A stretch of 64,000 nt of DNA from Micropterix aruncella (GCA_944548615.1 OX155979.1:14909597-14973596); one strand, 5' to 3'. Positions 41,195-56,089 are shown, counted from the first letter of the stretch. The notes: a model not told the origin generated them from the letters alone. A program made the numbers and translations.

Positions 41195-43721
41195 ATCTTG
41201 CGGTGTCGACTACAACGGGCGAGCCCGTCACCACAGGACGTTTTAACGATTAGTCGTTCTGTCGCCCTGCAGTGAACGTAGAAGACTTTGGACAGTACAA
41301 TTCTACGTCCAGCTACGTCACAACCCGTGAGAGTCCAACGCCTTACCGCGAGTTAGCCAGGAATAAACCCGGCGGGCTCGAGATACTCGCGCCCTCACTT
41401 CCAATTGTGACCAGATTTCTCCGGTCTCTCGATTGGTTCCGAGTTCGAGGTCGCTTGCGCGGTCCTCTCCCTTACGAAGCGGTGAAACGGAGTGAACCGA
41501 ATCTATCGCGGACCAAGGCGTCCTTTGCCGGACTCTGAACCGGGATCGGATGGCCAATGGTCATTTCAAGAGCAGTCGCCGTAAGGTAGACAACCACCCC
41601 CGCTCTGTAGGAAACAATACAGTTCCCAGACTCCCCCGACTGTTAGTCGGAGAGCACAATCGATTGGCTTGCGCCGCACGGTGTGCAGACCGTCCAGGGG
41701 CGCCAGAGGTTTGATTCCCAGGGGAGATTGGTTGACCCAGTGTCCTACCCAGGATTCTCGACGATTATAACGACGGTGGTCGTCTTATCTGCCCGGGATA
41801 TCATGCAACGACACCCCGCGCGTACCAGAAGGGTATACGCGCGGGGGGTAAAGAAAGGTAGCCACCCCCCCCCCCCCCCCCGTACCACCCCGAAAACCCA
41901 TTTATTCAGTATAAAAAACAAAAGAAGATAACAACAAAAGAACATAAGAAGTAGTCGTAAAAATAATAATAAAATAAACACAAAGCAGAGATTAAAGTTA
42001 AACAAAGACAGGCTACCAAACACAGACAGGATGTCGGGGGGACTAAGTGGTTAGTGAGGGGGTATGTAGTAGTATGGGTCATGGGGCGGTCTCGTGGGGG
42101 ACGGCCTAACCAAGGTCCTCAGGCAGGGGACGCGCCCGCGGGGGCGGTTTGGGGGACGGCACATAGACGGGCACTTCGGGCTGGAAGTAGCCTTCGCATC
42201 ACGCCACTGGTGTCGGGGGGGACCCCAAAACTAGGGTTCCCGGAAGCCTCAACTCCTCCCAAAGGGAAACCCACTTCTCCACGAAGCATCGGAACGCGCC
42301 GAAACAACGCCCACACTCGACCAGATCCGCATACCATATCAGTAGGCGCTTGGCGCACGCGCCGACCTCACGCACCAATTCATCCCTTGCGGCCGAGAGC
42401 TTTGGGCATATCCAAATGACGTGTTCTGCCGTTTGAAGTCCATGCCCACACACGCACCAGGGGTCAGGGGAGAGTCCAAAGTCAGACAGCTTGGCTTTGA
42501 ACTCCCCATGGCCCCCGACCAGCTGGGTGGTATGGTGATCGAACCGCAGAAAACACGCATTTTTCATTCTCGCCTCTACCGACGGAAAGAAGCAGTGGGT
42601 GAGGCGGCCCGTGCCGCCAGCATCCCACCTCTCCTGCCAAACACGAAGGGATTCCGCACGAATCAGGCGGGCAAACTCCCCAGCTCTATACCCCGCCGGG
42701 TCAACCGAGAGGCCATGAAAGACCACTGGTCCTCCCCGACGATACCGCGCCAACGCTGCGCGCTCCAAAACCTCCAAATCGATGGGCAGGACGCCCGCAA
42801 TGACAGGTAGCGCGAGAGTGGACGTCGTCCTGTACGCCCCGGTCATAGCCACGAGAGGGATGCGCTGCCCACGCAAGAGAGCGACTCGGGTTGCCTCCGG
42901 GATGTGGTGCTCCGTCCACGCACGTGCAGCGTACGTCACACGTGGTACGAAGACACCTTCGTATATCGTCCTTACCGCAGGGAAACGAATTCCCCACTCG
43001 GCTCGGCTCGCTTCACGGAGAGCAAAGAAGAGGGACCGGGATTTCTCGGCTACAATTTTCGCGTGCGTAAGGAAGGAAAAGGACGCCGTCAGCGCGACCC
43101 CCAGGTACCGGACAGACTCCGGGAAAGATACCGGGCGGCCGCTCAATCTGATGACCGGTTTACGCTTGAGGCGCCCCTTCAGGAGAAGCGCCTGAGTTTT
43201 AGCCGGTGAGAAGGTCAGTCTGTTACGCTGGCCCCACCCGAGGATGAGGTCCAACGACGCAGATACCCTTCTCTCGACCTCGGCGCGACTTCTGCCACCC
43301 ACCAGTAGGAGAGCGTCGTCAGGATATGCACTGACGGCGCATCCCGCCGGGTATGGTAGTCCCAGAAAATCGTCGAAAAGGATGTTCCACAAGGTGGGAC
43401 CGAGCACCGACCCTTGCGGACACCCCATTGAGGGGGTTTTCCTTACGCTGGTCGGACCGTACCTCAGGATAACCGACCTATCAGTGAAATAGCTCCTGAC
43501 AACTTTCAGGAGGTTGTTTGGGCATTGACGGGTTCGAAGCTTGCACAGGATCATCGGCCACCAAGCGTTATCGAAAACACCGGAGATGTCGAGAAAGACT
43601 CCAACAACTTTGGGGCCCTCGTAGTCACGGACCCAGTCCTTAGCAAAAAGGATGACATCCTCCGTACTCTTCCCTCGGGTAAATCCGAACTGCCGATCGT
43701 TTTGAGGAGACAGCGTCTCCT
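41195..43721 (-). mobile_element. Chimeric insertion: R1-like LINE joined to S1
   Basis: One 12-bp duplication, ACTCTGACTAAC (41183-41194 and 43722-43733), encloses two parts in the same sense. At the 3' side is S1 (41195-41754) with its normal 3' end but lacking its first 100 bp or so. At the 5' side is an R1-like LINE (41755-43721) with its 3' UTR, including a C/G homopolymer (41866-41882). The seam is CAGGATTC|TCGACGATT on plus. The single TSD suggests one event. Confidence 0.8.
42199..43721 (-). pseudogene. R1-like LINE reverse transcriptase, 5'-truncated
   Basis: Open from the element's truncated 5' end (about 43720) to 42199, roughly 500 residues. Motifs: RQFGFTRGKSTEDVILFAKD, VVGVFLDISGVFDNAWWP, GCPQGSVLGPTLWNILFDD, then AYPDDALLL, where the catalytic YADD has become YPDD, SVRYLGVALTASFSF, and a C-terminal C-x-C-x8-H-x4-C (WCVCGHGL to WICP). 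It matches R1-clade elements (R1, TRAS, SART) in style. The N-terminal endonuclease is lost by truncation, so it cannot move on its own. Confidence 0.8.
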
Positions 43722-43770
43722 ACTCTGACTAACAGTCGGGGGAGTCTGGAAGCAGTACTGTTTCCTATAG

Positions 43771-46114
<2,344 letters not shown>

Positions 46115-46521
46115 ATAGAGCGGGGGTGGCTGCGAACCTTACGGTGACTACTCTTGAAACGACCATCGGCTACCCGATCCCGGGTGAACAGCTGGGCAAA
46201 GGATGCCCGGCTGTTCACCGCTTCGTAAGGGAGAGGACCGCGCAAGCGACCTCGAACTCGTAACCAATCGAGAGACCGGAGTAATCTGGTCGCTATTAGA
46301 AGTAAGGGCGTGAGTGTAAGCCCGCTGGGTAACACACCTGGATATCTCGCGGTTAAGGAGTTGGCCTCTTACGGGCATGTGGCGGAGCTTGACGGTGGAC
46401 TATTTTGTCCAAGTCTTCTGCGTTCACTTCACAAGGGAGAAGGAAGAAACACCTCAGGAAGTTTTAACTAATCGTTAAAACTTCCTGAGGTGACGGGTTC
46501 GCCCGTTGTAGTTGACAACTC

Positions 46522-46700
46522 TTTGTAACTGTCATTCGTAACCTTCCCGGCCTCTCAGCATCCTCCAGAGTGAAATTTCCCATTTGGATTTCTCTGTACC
46601 ACCTGAATATCATTGTATGATGTGGACAAACATCACCTGGTGCAATGTCATTTCTTCTAAGCACTGTTTAAATCTGTTTAAATGTTTAAATCTCGCACGA
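46522..46700 (-). mobile_element. Mariner transposase N-terminal fragment
   Basis: Minus translation WYREIQMGNFTLEDAERPGR then LRMTVTK, nearly the same as the N-terminus of the mariner at 39985. The S2 copy cuts it directly after TVTK. The rest of this mariner copy is not seen left of 40987. Confidence 0.7.
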
Positions 46701-47881
46701 AATTACAACGCAAAACTTCCTTTTCTCATTTCATGAATACGATGCCATCGCAAGCACTTTACACACTCACTGCTAATAAATAATTGAGCCCATCGACCTG
46801 ACGCGGCGGTTACTACGCACGTATGAACATGTCTCAAGATGCAACAACAAGCAGCTAACCTGCGACTCATTGTTGCATCACATTGCAAACCTTTCCAAGT
46901 ACCCTATCAATAAGAACACGTGATTTTTTTTTTGAGGCCGTGTAGATATTTCACATGACATTCAAATACGTGGAAAGGTAAATAAAAATAATAGCAAAAA
47001 ATCCCTCTCGCTCCATTCGACTCGGCAAACATAAACAGCGAACAAAACAGTTAGGCCACGCCCCAAAATAACATGAACTTGGTTATTATGTTAGCAAAAC
47101 CCCAATAACATGGCGCTGCAGACCCGGCTTTACCAATGGATGAATATTACTCATGTGATGACTAAAATCAATAAAATAATTGCTTTTCTTTATAACGTGT
47201 TTAATTATATTTTTGTTGTTTATTTTTATTTCATTTCTTTCCGTTTTCTAACTTTTCTTATGTTTTCATGTTATATTTGAGATAAATCTTTGTTTATCTT
47301 TATTATGACTTGTATACCATTATGCTAATAAAATGAATAATAATATGAATGTGATGAAATGAAATAAACAATACAAAACAGGTATATCCCGCGACAATTC
47401 AATCTTTTGATTAATACAGGAAACCACATTGCTGGTATCTACAATCAGTCCGAAGCTGACCGCTGCAGTTCTGTCGATCTTACTCGTAGAAACTTTACTG
47501 ACCTTTAACGAAGATTGACTGAGAAGACTAAAAATGATCTAATACATTACTAGCTGGATAGTTACCTGACATCCAATTCTTGTCGAAGATATTAAGTCCA
47601 ATAAATGATAACATTACAGATGCATACCACAATTGATTTCGCAGAGAACATTCCCCGATATAAAACAGGCCCATTTAACTCAGTATGTGTGTTATATAAA
47701 GCAAGGTTCATAAAACAGGAAATATTTACGACGACAAGAAAATAATATAAATAGTAAATTAATTCTTCTACCAAAACTATTTATATAACCAGTCGTGATG
47801 AAATTGAATTACGACTTGAAACAATATTAACATTACAGGCGAAATTGTAAACCAAAAGAAGGTGAAGACCTTCATCGAGAG
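46701..47881. other. Unassigned
   Basis: AT-rich DNA with short open frames only. Nothing recognised. Confidence 0.5.
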
Positions 47882-48063
47882 AGAGAAATTTCATCGTCTC
47901 AACCTATTATTAGTTTAACTCGTCCTCAAAACGAATAATTATTAATCATCATCATTAATCATGTATTAATCTTCATTAATACATGATTAATGATGATGAT
48001 TAGTAATTATTCGTTTTGAGGACGAATTAAAGTAATAATAGGTTGAGACGATGAAATTTCTCT
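47882..48063. repeat. Near-perfect 182-bp hairpin
   Basis: Two arms of about 88 bp, beginning AGAGAAATTTCATCGTCTCA and ending with its complement, pair almost fully around a 4-base centre (CTTC). The arms contain simple ATGATT-like sequence and CCTCAAAACGAATAATTA. This could be a foldback MITE or a hairpin-RNA locus. The following 360 bp (to 48427) show nothing else. Confidence 0.9.
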
Positions 48064-48427
48064 AGTTTTTAAATATTTACCAAGGATAAAAACTTTCGGC
48101 CTTGTTTGATTTTTATTGACTGATTTTGGATACCAAGTATTTCAATGTTATTTTTATAAGATAAACTACATGTTTAAAAACGAATGTTGGTTATATTTTA
48201 TGTATCTGTTAATACCTTTATGTAACTGTAGAGCAGACAACTAATGAGGATAGACATGTTGATTATAATAAGTAGTTCTACTTATTGGTAAATATTGATT
48301 ATGATATTTTTATATTAATGCTTACTTTTCTTTTATTTCCTATAAAATAATACTTCAGAATAACAGGAGTTTATCTCTCGTTAATCTCCTTTCATATTCA
48401 GCGATCTTCCAGGCGGGTTCGATTAAG

Positions 48428-49133
48428 ACACTGGGGCAATTGAGACCAACTTATTTCCATACTAAATATTTAGCAGTGTTAACAAATAATACAAAATGTA
48501 TAACTATTACATTGATTTTGAAAATAAATGGAAAAGTTATGACGATTTACTTGTTGACGAAAGTACAGTTAAAAATTCAGAAAGATTTACTAATTTGGTT
48601 ATTTAAGCGAAAGTACAAGAAATAAAAACAGTTTTAGTATTCTGGCATATAAACGAGTAAATTATTTTTTTTATTATTCTTACAAGGTGTTGCAGTTAAT
48701 GGCAACATTAGAATATTATGTTGGTTTAATTGTAATATGGCAACACGGGAAAAAGGGCTTCTTCCGGCTATCTCGGCCAAAAATATACCTTGTGAAAGTG
48801 CTCCGTGAGTTTTAATCGATTCCTACTGCATCCCGAAAATCAGACCAGCAGAAAACCCAAGAAAAACAGTCCACTACTCTACACAAGGGACTCTGTTATT
48901 TAAGAAAGAAGTTATGATTTCTAACTGCTTAAAATTCTTCTCAAACTACCCCATGGTGATGTCATTTGTCAGTAACTTCCAAACCATAAGACGTTCATCG
49001 ATATTGATGAGATAGTAATGACAGCTGAGTGGATCATCAAGCTGGTAGTATAAATATTATTTCTCTAGATTTCCTAGATTAAAAGCAAAGCGCGGTAAAG
49101 TGAAAAATGTCTTAACTGACCCCAGTCTCCCTA
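48428..49133 (-). mobile_element. TIR element, intact copy of the one at 18010
   Basis: Ends ACTGGGGCAATTGAGACC and, on minus, ACTGGGGTCAGTTAAGAC. On minus, internal blocks (CGTCTTATGGTTTGGAAGTTA, AGAATACTAAAA, TCGCTTAAATAACCAAATTA) match 18010-22068 in the same order. About 700 bp, non-coding. Its seam sequence CAGTGTCTTA next to CGCCTGGAAG shows the empty site of the PIF/Harbinger insertion at 22072. Confidence 0.65.
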
Positions 49134-49139
49134 CTGCAT

Positions 49140-50700
49140 AAACGTCAACTCGCCAACTCGTTTTTTTTTGTTTTTAATTAATAAAATAAACCAGTTGGTA
49201 GGTATCCTACTCTGGCATAGTCAAATTCTTTTACAAGATAATGTGTCATACCTTATGTGGTACTATTATTTTTTAATACAGATTGACTATTTTTTTAAAC
49301 GGAAAAAACGATTATTAAATAAATTTACAATAAAAATATAAGGTCCTTTAAAAAACTATTTGAGGTGCTAAAATACCTAAATAGGTATAGATGACAAACA
49401 CAAATAGTTAAAATATAAAAACGAATAATCCGTTATAAAATAGTCAAATTAAAAATATTACAAATATAAGATTACAACAATAGTCGTCGCAATAGAAATA
49501 GTCAATACAAATTTTATTAATATAATCCATCTCCGATTATCAAAATGATTAGGTATATAGTCAAGATTTTTTTAAACATATATTGTATTATAATAAAAGT
49601 AATCATCAAAGGTTAGGAAATTCAATACTGTCAAGTCTCTAATAGAATAAATTGGGTTCTTGATACTGTCCTGGACCTTTTTCTTAAAATGAACGTCTCC
49701 AAGACCCCTGACGCACAATGGAATCTTATTATAAAAAAGGTTATACTGGTACAGGAAACTATTTCTAACCTTACTCAGCCGTACTTTGTAAGGACGCAAG
49801 TCTTGTTTGTTCCGCGTGTTATGCGAATGAATATCCGATTGTTTTAGAGTAGTATTGATGTTTTTTCTTGCCTACATGATACGCTGTTATACATAAGTGG
49901 TATACATTGTCATGATACCAGATACGTCCTGCCATGAAATACGGCCTGCAAGATGTTAGCGATGATATTGTAAATAAATTGCGAATTGCTCTTTTTCGAA
50001 GTCGAAAGCGTAAACAACTCTTTCTTTGGGAGAATCAAAGCTGTTTTCAAAAAAAAAATGAAATCGGACGACGCGTTCTTGAGATTATAGTAGTTTTAAT
50101 ATTTATGATACAAAACTTGTCATAGCTTTTCGACGAGGGTCTGCGTATTAAAAAAGTACATTTTATTTTAGTAACTGAGTAAAATTAATAAATATAACAT
50201 AATAATATGACCATGCTATATATTTAAATTACTCTATAACTATTCAATTTATAATTAAACTATCAATTATAATTTATTATTTTACGCAATTAAACAGCTC
50301 TATTACAAATGTGTAAGTCAATGGTACTTCCATGGGAAATATGTACCTTTCATATTAGAGATGGGCACCTTTACTCAAAGGAGACGTTTTACTATTTCTT
50401 GGGAGTTATAATTAAATGAATTCGAGGATTGTGAATTAAATCATTTCTTAGGTCAAAAAATACGAAAAGTGAACAAATATTTTACTTCGCTTATTCGACG
50501 CTTCGCTTATCAGGAACAGAAACTTCCTGAACATTTGTATCCAAATAGTAGACATTTCTTAAATATATAATTTTTAATTAAAGTTATTCCCCATGGAAAC
50601 GTTCCACCTCTATAGATACGTAATAAGGCTACAATAGCAATATTATGCATCCAAGTGGGTTTGTCACGTTTCGTTGTTGAGTAAAACTACGATCGCATTC
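49140..50700. other. Mostly unassigned, one LINE fragment
   Basis: At 49560-49860, minus translation reads HSHNTRNKQDLRPYKVRLSK and FYNKIPLCVRGL then VHFKKKVQDSI and YSIRDL, the end of a LINE ORF2 (CR1/jockey-like). The rest is AT-rich with no recognisable content. Confidence 0.6.
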
Positions 50701-51576
50701 TCAACCCGAGAATTTATTCCCGTGTACTGTGTTTAAATGCCTCTTTAATAAGCCTTGTTTTGAAAATGCACGATCACATTCGCCACAAACAAGTTTCTTC
50801 AATTTCCTGTGAACTGAGTCCAAATGCACATTTAAATTTCCTCGCTGCGAAAATGCACGACTACATTCGACGCAAACAAATTTCTTCAGTTTTCGATGAA
50901 CAGAGTCTAAGTGCGACCTTAAATGATCTTTCTGTGTAAAAGCACGATCACATTGCTCGCATGAGAACATCTTCATCTTTCTATGGACTGTGTCCAAATG
51001 CACCTTTAAACTGCGTTGCCGTGAAAATGCACGATGACATTCGTCACAAAGAAATTTCTTCAAGTTTCTGTGAACAGCGTCCATGTGCCTTTTTAAATCC
51101 CCTCGTTGCATAAAACCATGATCGCATTCGCAACATACAAATTTCTTTACCTTCAAGTGAACTGCAGTAACGTGTTGATTTAAATTAGCCTTCCGTGAAA
51201 AGATACGGTCACATTCGCCACACACGAATTTCTCTAATTGTGTGTGACTGGCGGAAATGTGAGACTTTAAATTACCCTTTAAAGAAAACGCCTTGTCGCA
51301 CTCCAGACAAACAAAAGATTTAACACTTCCAACACAAGATCCACTTTCACCAATATTGCTGCTGCCATGTGGTCTATCTTCGATTGGTTCTGGCTTAATG
51401 ACTTGAACCTCTACTTCTAGGAATTCGACCACATTCCGTCTTTCATCTTGTATTGAATCGCTCAAACGAATATTCGGATCTGAATCATCAGGCTCGACGA
51501 CTTCCGTTTTAATGGCGACGTTTGCTTCGATCTTCACTGTCACGGTGCTGTTATCATCTACAATTTGCTCATTCAT
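50701..51576 (-). CDS. C2H2 zinc-finger protein, seven fingers (ZF-1)
   Basis: 291 residues, single exon. The N-terminal 90 residues are acidic and lack a ZAD domain; they carry VKIE, IKTE and IKPE, which fit the SUMO-attachment pattern. Seven fingers of the form C-x2-C-x12-H-x4-H follow from about residue 88 (FVCLECDKAFSLKGNLKSH first, LVCGECDRAFSKQGLLKRH last). Linkers are basic (KLKKF type) instead of TGEKP. The family is nuclear and DNA-binding; the target is unknown. The start is supported by the paralogue at 56691, which shares the first residues and an 18-bp 5'-UTR identity (TTCTTAGTAAATAGTCAT). It is the only ZF copy here that looks complete on minus. Confidence 0.9.
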   Translation of the reverse strand: MNEQIVDDNSTVTVKIEANVAIKTEVVEPDDSDPNIRLSDSIQDERRNVVEFLEVEVQVIKPEPIEDRPHGSSNIGESGSCVGSVKSFVCLECDKAFSLKGNLKSHISASHTQLEKFVCGECDRIFSRKANLNQHVTAVHLKVKKFVCCECDHGFMQRGDLKRHMDAVHRNLKKFLCDECHRAFSRQRSLKVHLDTVHRKMKMFSCEQCDRAFTQKDHLRSHLDSVHRKLKKFVCVECSRAFSQRGNLNVHLDSVHRKLKKLVCGECDRAFSKQGLLKRHLNTVHGNKFSG

Positions 51577-51720
51577 CTTCGTAAATTTTATATGACTATT
51601 TACTAAGAAAATCGATTGACTCGTTAAGGTAAAACGATTGCATGTGTACCTACTGACAAAAAGCCAACGCCGGAATACGATTTAACAGACAGCAGCTGTC
51701 AAATTTCAACGTTGCCATTT
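51577..51720 (-). promoter_or_regulatory. 5' flank shared by two zinc-finger genes
   Basis: On minus, GAAATGGCAAC, TGACAGCTG, a TCGTATTCCG-like block, TCGTTTTACC and TTCTTAGTAAATAGTCAT recur in the same order upstream of ZF-2 (56560-56690). This marks a shared 5' UTR and probably the promoter. No clear TATA box. Confidence 0.5.
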
Positions 51721-53392
51721 CATAAAACTTTGAATTTTTGCCAGTGTTGACACAGCCGCGAATAACGAGAGATGAGATGGAGAGTTTATATAAAAGGAAG
51801 TTTAATCGTTCGAAAAAGATATAGCAGTACTCGCTAATTTAATATAGCAAATTATTAATGGCTGAGCAAAAGCAAAAGTTTTTGGAATCCCTAGGATTTT
51901 TAGGAACCTATCAGAATTCCGGCGGAACTTTGAAAATGTCAGTATTTTTCGGATTATTTTGGTACAAGTATAACAAATTTGATATACTTAAATGGTTTAT
52001 TTATTTCTTTTTTAACACTACTTCGTGTACTAAGAATTTTAAATCGTTGTTATTACATGTTATTTAAACCGTTGCTATCTGACTAGTTTACCTACAAGTT
52101 ATATGTAGAATAGGGAGTGCTGATGTTGTAATTCCTGCTAAATATAGGCGGTTAGTGCTAGACGGATTTCTTTCAACGCATTTTAGTAGATGAAGTCACC
52201 AGCTCGGCCATACTTTTGGTGACCCGAGTTAGATGCAAAGCTGGAGGGTGGTTCTCCAAATATTGGGAAAAACATGGTTCCGGCATGAATAACTATGTTC
52301 CCGATGTCCCATAGTATTCTAATATTTTTTTACATGTAGAACTAAAGTACCTCTAACTTTGGAATATTTAACATGTGGCTTAATCATAATTGAAGGTCCT
52401 GAAAAAAAATGTGAAACCATGAAACTCTAATTACCGTCCCTGTCCCTTTCTCCATTTTTCGACTTTCGAGTGAATGGCATTCCACACTTGTAAATAATAG
52501 AGCTGTTTAACTTATGTATCCATAAACTACGATTCCAAAAGCTTTATTTTATATGGTTTTAATAAATCATATTTCATATTTTATACCGTTTATAACGTTC
52601 CGAACCGATGTCACCACAATTTCTCAAATTACCGTTGCCAGTTTTCAAAACGTCGCACATCACTAATTATTACGCCAATCACTAGAAGGCGTTTGCTATA
52701 AAGTTTACCCCAGTGTGCCCTTTGCACTGATCTAGAGCGGACCTATCGGCTGCGCCTACTTTTGTCGATAAATTGCACGGTACGTCTAATTTTGGAGAAA
52801 AGTTGCAATTTGCGGTTATTTCATAATTACCTTCGCATCGAAATTAAAGTGCGTGTTACTTGGTGGAGTTGTGGTGAATATTACTTATTATTAAGTTTGT
52901 TGACGTTAACATTTTTCTAGCATTACTTTTTAGTTTTATAGTAAAGTAGCCCTAAAAAAAATAAAAACCATCAAATCATAATTACCGTTATCCTAATTAC
53001 CCTCGCCACGATTTCAAATTACCGTCGCCAATTTGTATTTCAAAGGCGTTTATCTTTTTTTCTATGACAGATATTTAAAAAACTTTTACACTGTTATACA
53101 GTGCTCTTCAATATCTACAAAAAAAAATATTAAAAAAAAATAAGAATAAAAAATTACATTCTTTGAAATCAGTGAAAGAACGCCGGATTTCCACATTTCT
53201 GGAGAACGACCCTGGAGCAGATTGCAAAGAGCTGCTACATTTATTTATCTAGCCTAAATAAAATGCCTAACAGTTCTCTAACTCCTTGGTCTAACGCTAG
53301 CAGATATTTTAGCGTTAGTAAAAGGAAAATAGGAATTTATGATTCCTAGTATTATATTATCAAAGGACGATGGGCAAACATGTATGGACCCT
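51721..53392. other. Unassigned, recurrent AATTACCGT motif
   Basis: A 69-residue open frame at 51858 (MAEQKQKFLESLGFLGTYQ) is not recognised. Between 52428 and 53035 the string AATTACC followed by GT or CT and GCCA-like bases occurs at least five times on plus. No repeat ends or genes were identified. Confidence 0.5.
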
Positions 53393-54032
53393 GGCCTAGA
53401 GACCAATAACGATGAGTGATACGTCATTAGAAAGGTATATTTATGTTCTACAACTTTTTCAATTGTGAAAAATCTCAAATCGCTGTGTGAAAAAAGTTAT
53501 AGATAAAAAAAAGATATATTTTTAATCGCTTTTGGGTGTTACACATAATTTTACAAAATTAAATAATAGTTTTCAAGGTTCCTCATAATAAACACTCCTA
53601 TAAAAACAAAAGTACGAATTATTGTGACAAATAATCTGTTTTTAGAACAATGGTTTATCAATAATTAGATCCATTTTGCACATAATGGGTTTCATTTCAT
53701 TTTCACATAATGGTGTTGCACATAAGTAATATTCTTAATTATGAGCCAGAGTTTAAAAATAAAAAGTTTTGTTTATATAAATCAAGAATTGAGATTATTT
53801 TTTTTAAGAGTATTTAAGTAGGTAATATTAAGGACATTGAAAACATTCCTTATCCTTGAAAAAAATATTGTTTATCATGTATAGCACCCAAAGGTGATAA
53901 AACATATTTATTTTATATTTTTTATTCATATTTTTTTCACAGCAATTTGAGACTTCCCTCCATAGAAAAAGTTATAGCACATATAAAAACCTTTCCGATG
54001 ACGCATCACTCAGCATTATTAGTCTCTAGGCC
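53393..54032. mobile_element. Element with inverted arms of about 150 bp
   Basis: GGCCTAGAGACCAATAACGA at 53393 faces TTATTAGTCTCTAGGCC ending at 54032. Similarity between the arms runs to about 53540 and 53880 (TTTTGGGTG / CACCCAAA), through AACTTTTTC blocks. The centre is AT-rich. Probably a decayed MITE; no target duplication is clear. Confidence 0.6.
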
Positions 54033-54535
54033 AAAAACGCCCATTCTCTTTTATATTGTCACAGTTAAAATTCGCAGTAGTTATTACACCCCACTTTGCT
54101 AGGTAACTCACAAGCTCGACAAGTATAAAAGCGCTCACTACGACTAAATTAAATTAATTCTCCCAAAACATCCGCTTCGGTAAGTCGCCCCTCTGTTTAA
54201 CCTTCAACCTTTATTAAAACTATTTAAATATTCATGTTGTGTTTCTCTACTCTCTGCATATACACAAGGTACAAAAAAGAAGAACAATAATAGAACTCAG
54301 GGTTCGTGAGCCAAGGATTCCTCAATCATCTACATTCTACAGCCACGACAAGAGTTAGTATAAACTCATGTCGTCTAACAAAAAATAATTTGAATATTTT
54401 TTCTCGAGTGCGAGGCCATCCCGCTTCGCACAAAATAAGCGCTTTTGACAAAATGGAATATTTTCTGGTCTCCATTCGTATTTGTAAATAATCAGCAGGC
54501 ATCTTACATAAAATTCAAATATTCTGAAACAGTCT
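54033..54535. other. Unassigned
   Basis: No gene or repeat recognised. A run from 54095 to 54180 has some promoter-like features (AAGTATAAAAGCGC), but no gene follows. Confidence 0.4.
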
Positions 54536-55318
54536 CTAAAGAGTGATTTTCTTCTTTTGGATATGGTAACGGGTTCCGCGGAAGACCATCTGCTGTGATA
54601 TTCTCTGTGTGTTTAATATATTTAACTGACAATTAAAACTAGCTAAGGAAGCTGCCCATCTCTGAAACATCCCAGCTGTAAGCTGAGGTATTCCATTGTT
54701 TTTCCCAAACAGCGCCAAAATCGGCTTATGATCGGATTCTATTATAAAATTGTTTCCCTCTACATACTGATAAAAAATACTTTCCAATGTATGGGAAAGA
54801 CCTGTGTAGGAATAGTTGCATACTTTTCTCAGTGTAGGAATAGTTGCATACTTTTCTCAGTGTTATTCAAATTGCGCGATGCAAAACAAATGGTTTTCTC
54901 ACTGTCGTCAGGCGTTATGTGAAACAAGACTGAGCCAATACACAATCCGCTTGCGTCGAACATAATTTTAACCGGCAATGCTGGGTAGAAGTGAGCTAAT
55001 ATCTGTTTCTCTAATATCACTTCCATTCCCCTTTTAAAGCAATCTTTACACTACTTTGTACAGACAACTTTCGCATTCTTTTGAAGCAATGCGTGTAGCG
55101 GTTTTAAAAAGAAAGTTTTTAACAAACTTGCAGTTGCAGTTCCCAAGAACGCTCTGACTTGGTCTTATTAGGAGAGCGAATTCCCACCCAACTCTTTTAC
55201 TAATGGGTCCTTCACATACCAAATTGATCTCACAAAGTAGTCCCGAATTCCTGGCAGTTGACACTAGGGGAATTTTGTCTTCTTTTAGATCATTTTTCAT
55301 ATATTTTTTAAAATGCAA
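54536..55318 (-). mobile_element. Ty3/gypsy-type pol remnant (RNase H region)
   Basis: Minus frames: FLGTATASLLKTFFLKPLHA, then PVKIMFDASGLCIGSVLFH, KTICFASRNLNNTEKS, and FIIESDHKPILALFGKNNGI, RWAASLASFNCQLNI. These are the reverse-transcriptase thumb and RNase H blocks of gypsy pol (DAS, ASR-L, DHK). Frames shift several times, and a 28-bp unit with GTAGGAATAGTTGCATAC is doubled at 54803-54861. No LTRs found. Confidence 0.75.
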
Positions 55319-56089
55319 CTTGTGTACGAAAAGTATCTCCTAATTTAGGTAATACGAAATTTTTGAAATCTACTTTATTTTTAAAAGTTAAGTTAACTGT
55401 TCGAAATTTACGTTAACTGTTTTAAAATTACATGTGGGATATTTTGAACGGTTTGATATTTTTAAAGACAAGGATTTTGTAAATAATCAATAATTTGAAA
55501 AATGTCATATTTTTTAAAATGTTCGATATTTCATAAAGTATCTGTCTTATTTAAAAAGTACGATATTACTGAAAGTATACAATTTTCATCAATTTCAAAT
55601 TCGAGATCTTGGTGTACAACTGGATCAGAAACTGACAGCTTTGACCAATACATCAATAGTGGATATGCCTAGTGTATCCTTTATCCTATCCTTATTAAAT
55701 CCTCCATTCTACAGACCGCTCTCCTCGTGCGTTTAAAGTTCTTCGTGTCAACACTAGTTACGCCCAAAACATGCACCGTTTGATGACCACATAGAACGGT
55801 TGATTTCAAGATATCAATATATTTTTCATGAGCCAACCTAAATTCAGCGAGGCTGTTAACAGCTCACTTGGCAACTAGGAAATAGGTATAATATACATAA
55901 TTATGTAGACTTTGAAAACGAACGAAATGTTAATAATAATAGTATGTAAATAATACAAGTAGGTAAATGTATATATTTATATATAAATGAGAATAATATA
56001 TGTATAATGTTTAATATTATATAAACATGTAAAATATCACCATAGTTCTATAATTGCAGTATAAAATTACGTGCGCATCTCAATTTAAA
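55319..56089. other. Unassigned
   Basis: AT-rich, no recognisable gene. Possibly the 5' side of the CR1-like tail at 56090. Confidence 0.45.

Noticed and set aside
41272..41538. Conserved open frame (MNVEDFGQY...) present in several S1 copies
   Set aside because: It lies on the strand opposite to the inferred S1 sense strand, is absent or broken in S2 and S3, and its conservation equals that of the surrounding non-coding repeat. Recent copy ancestry explains it.
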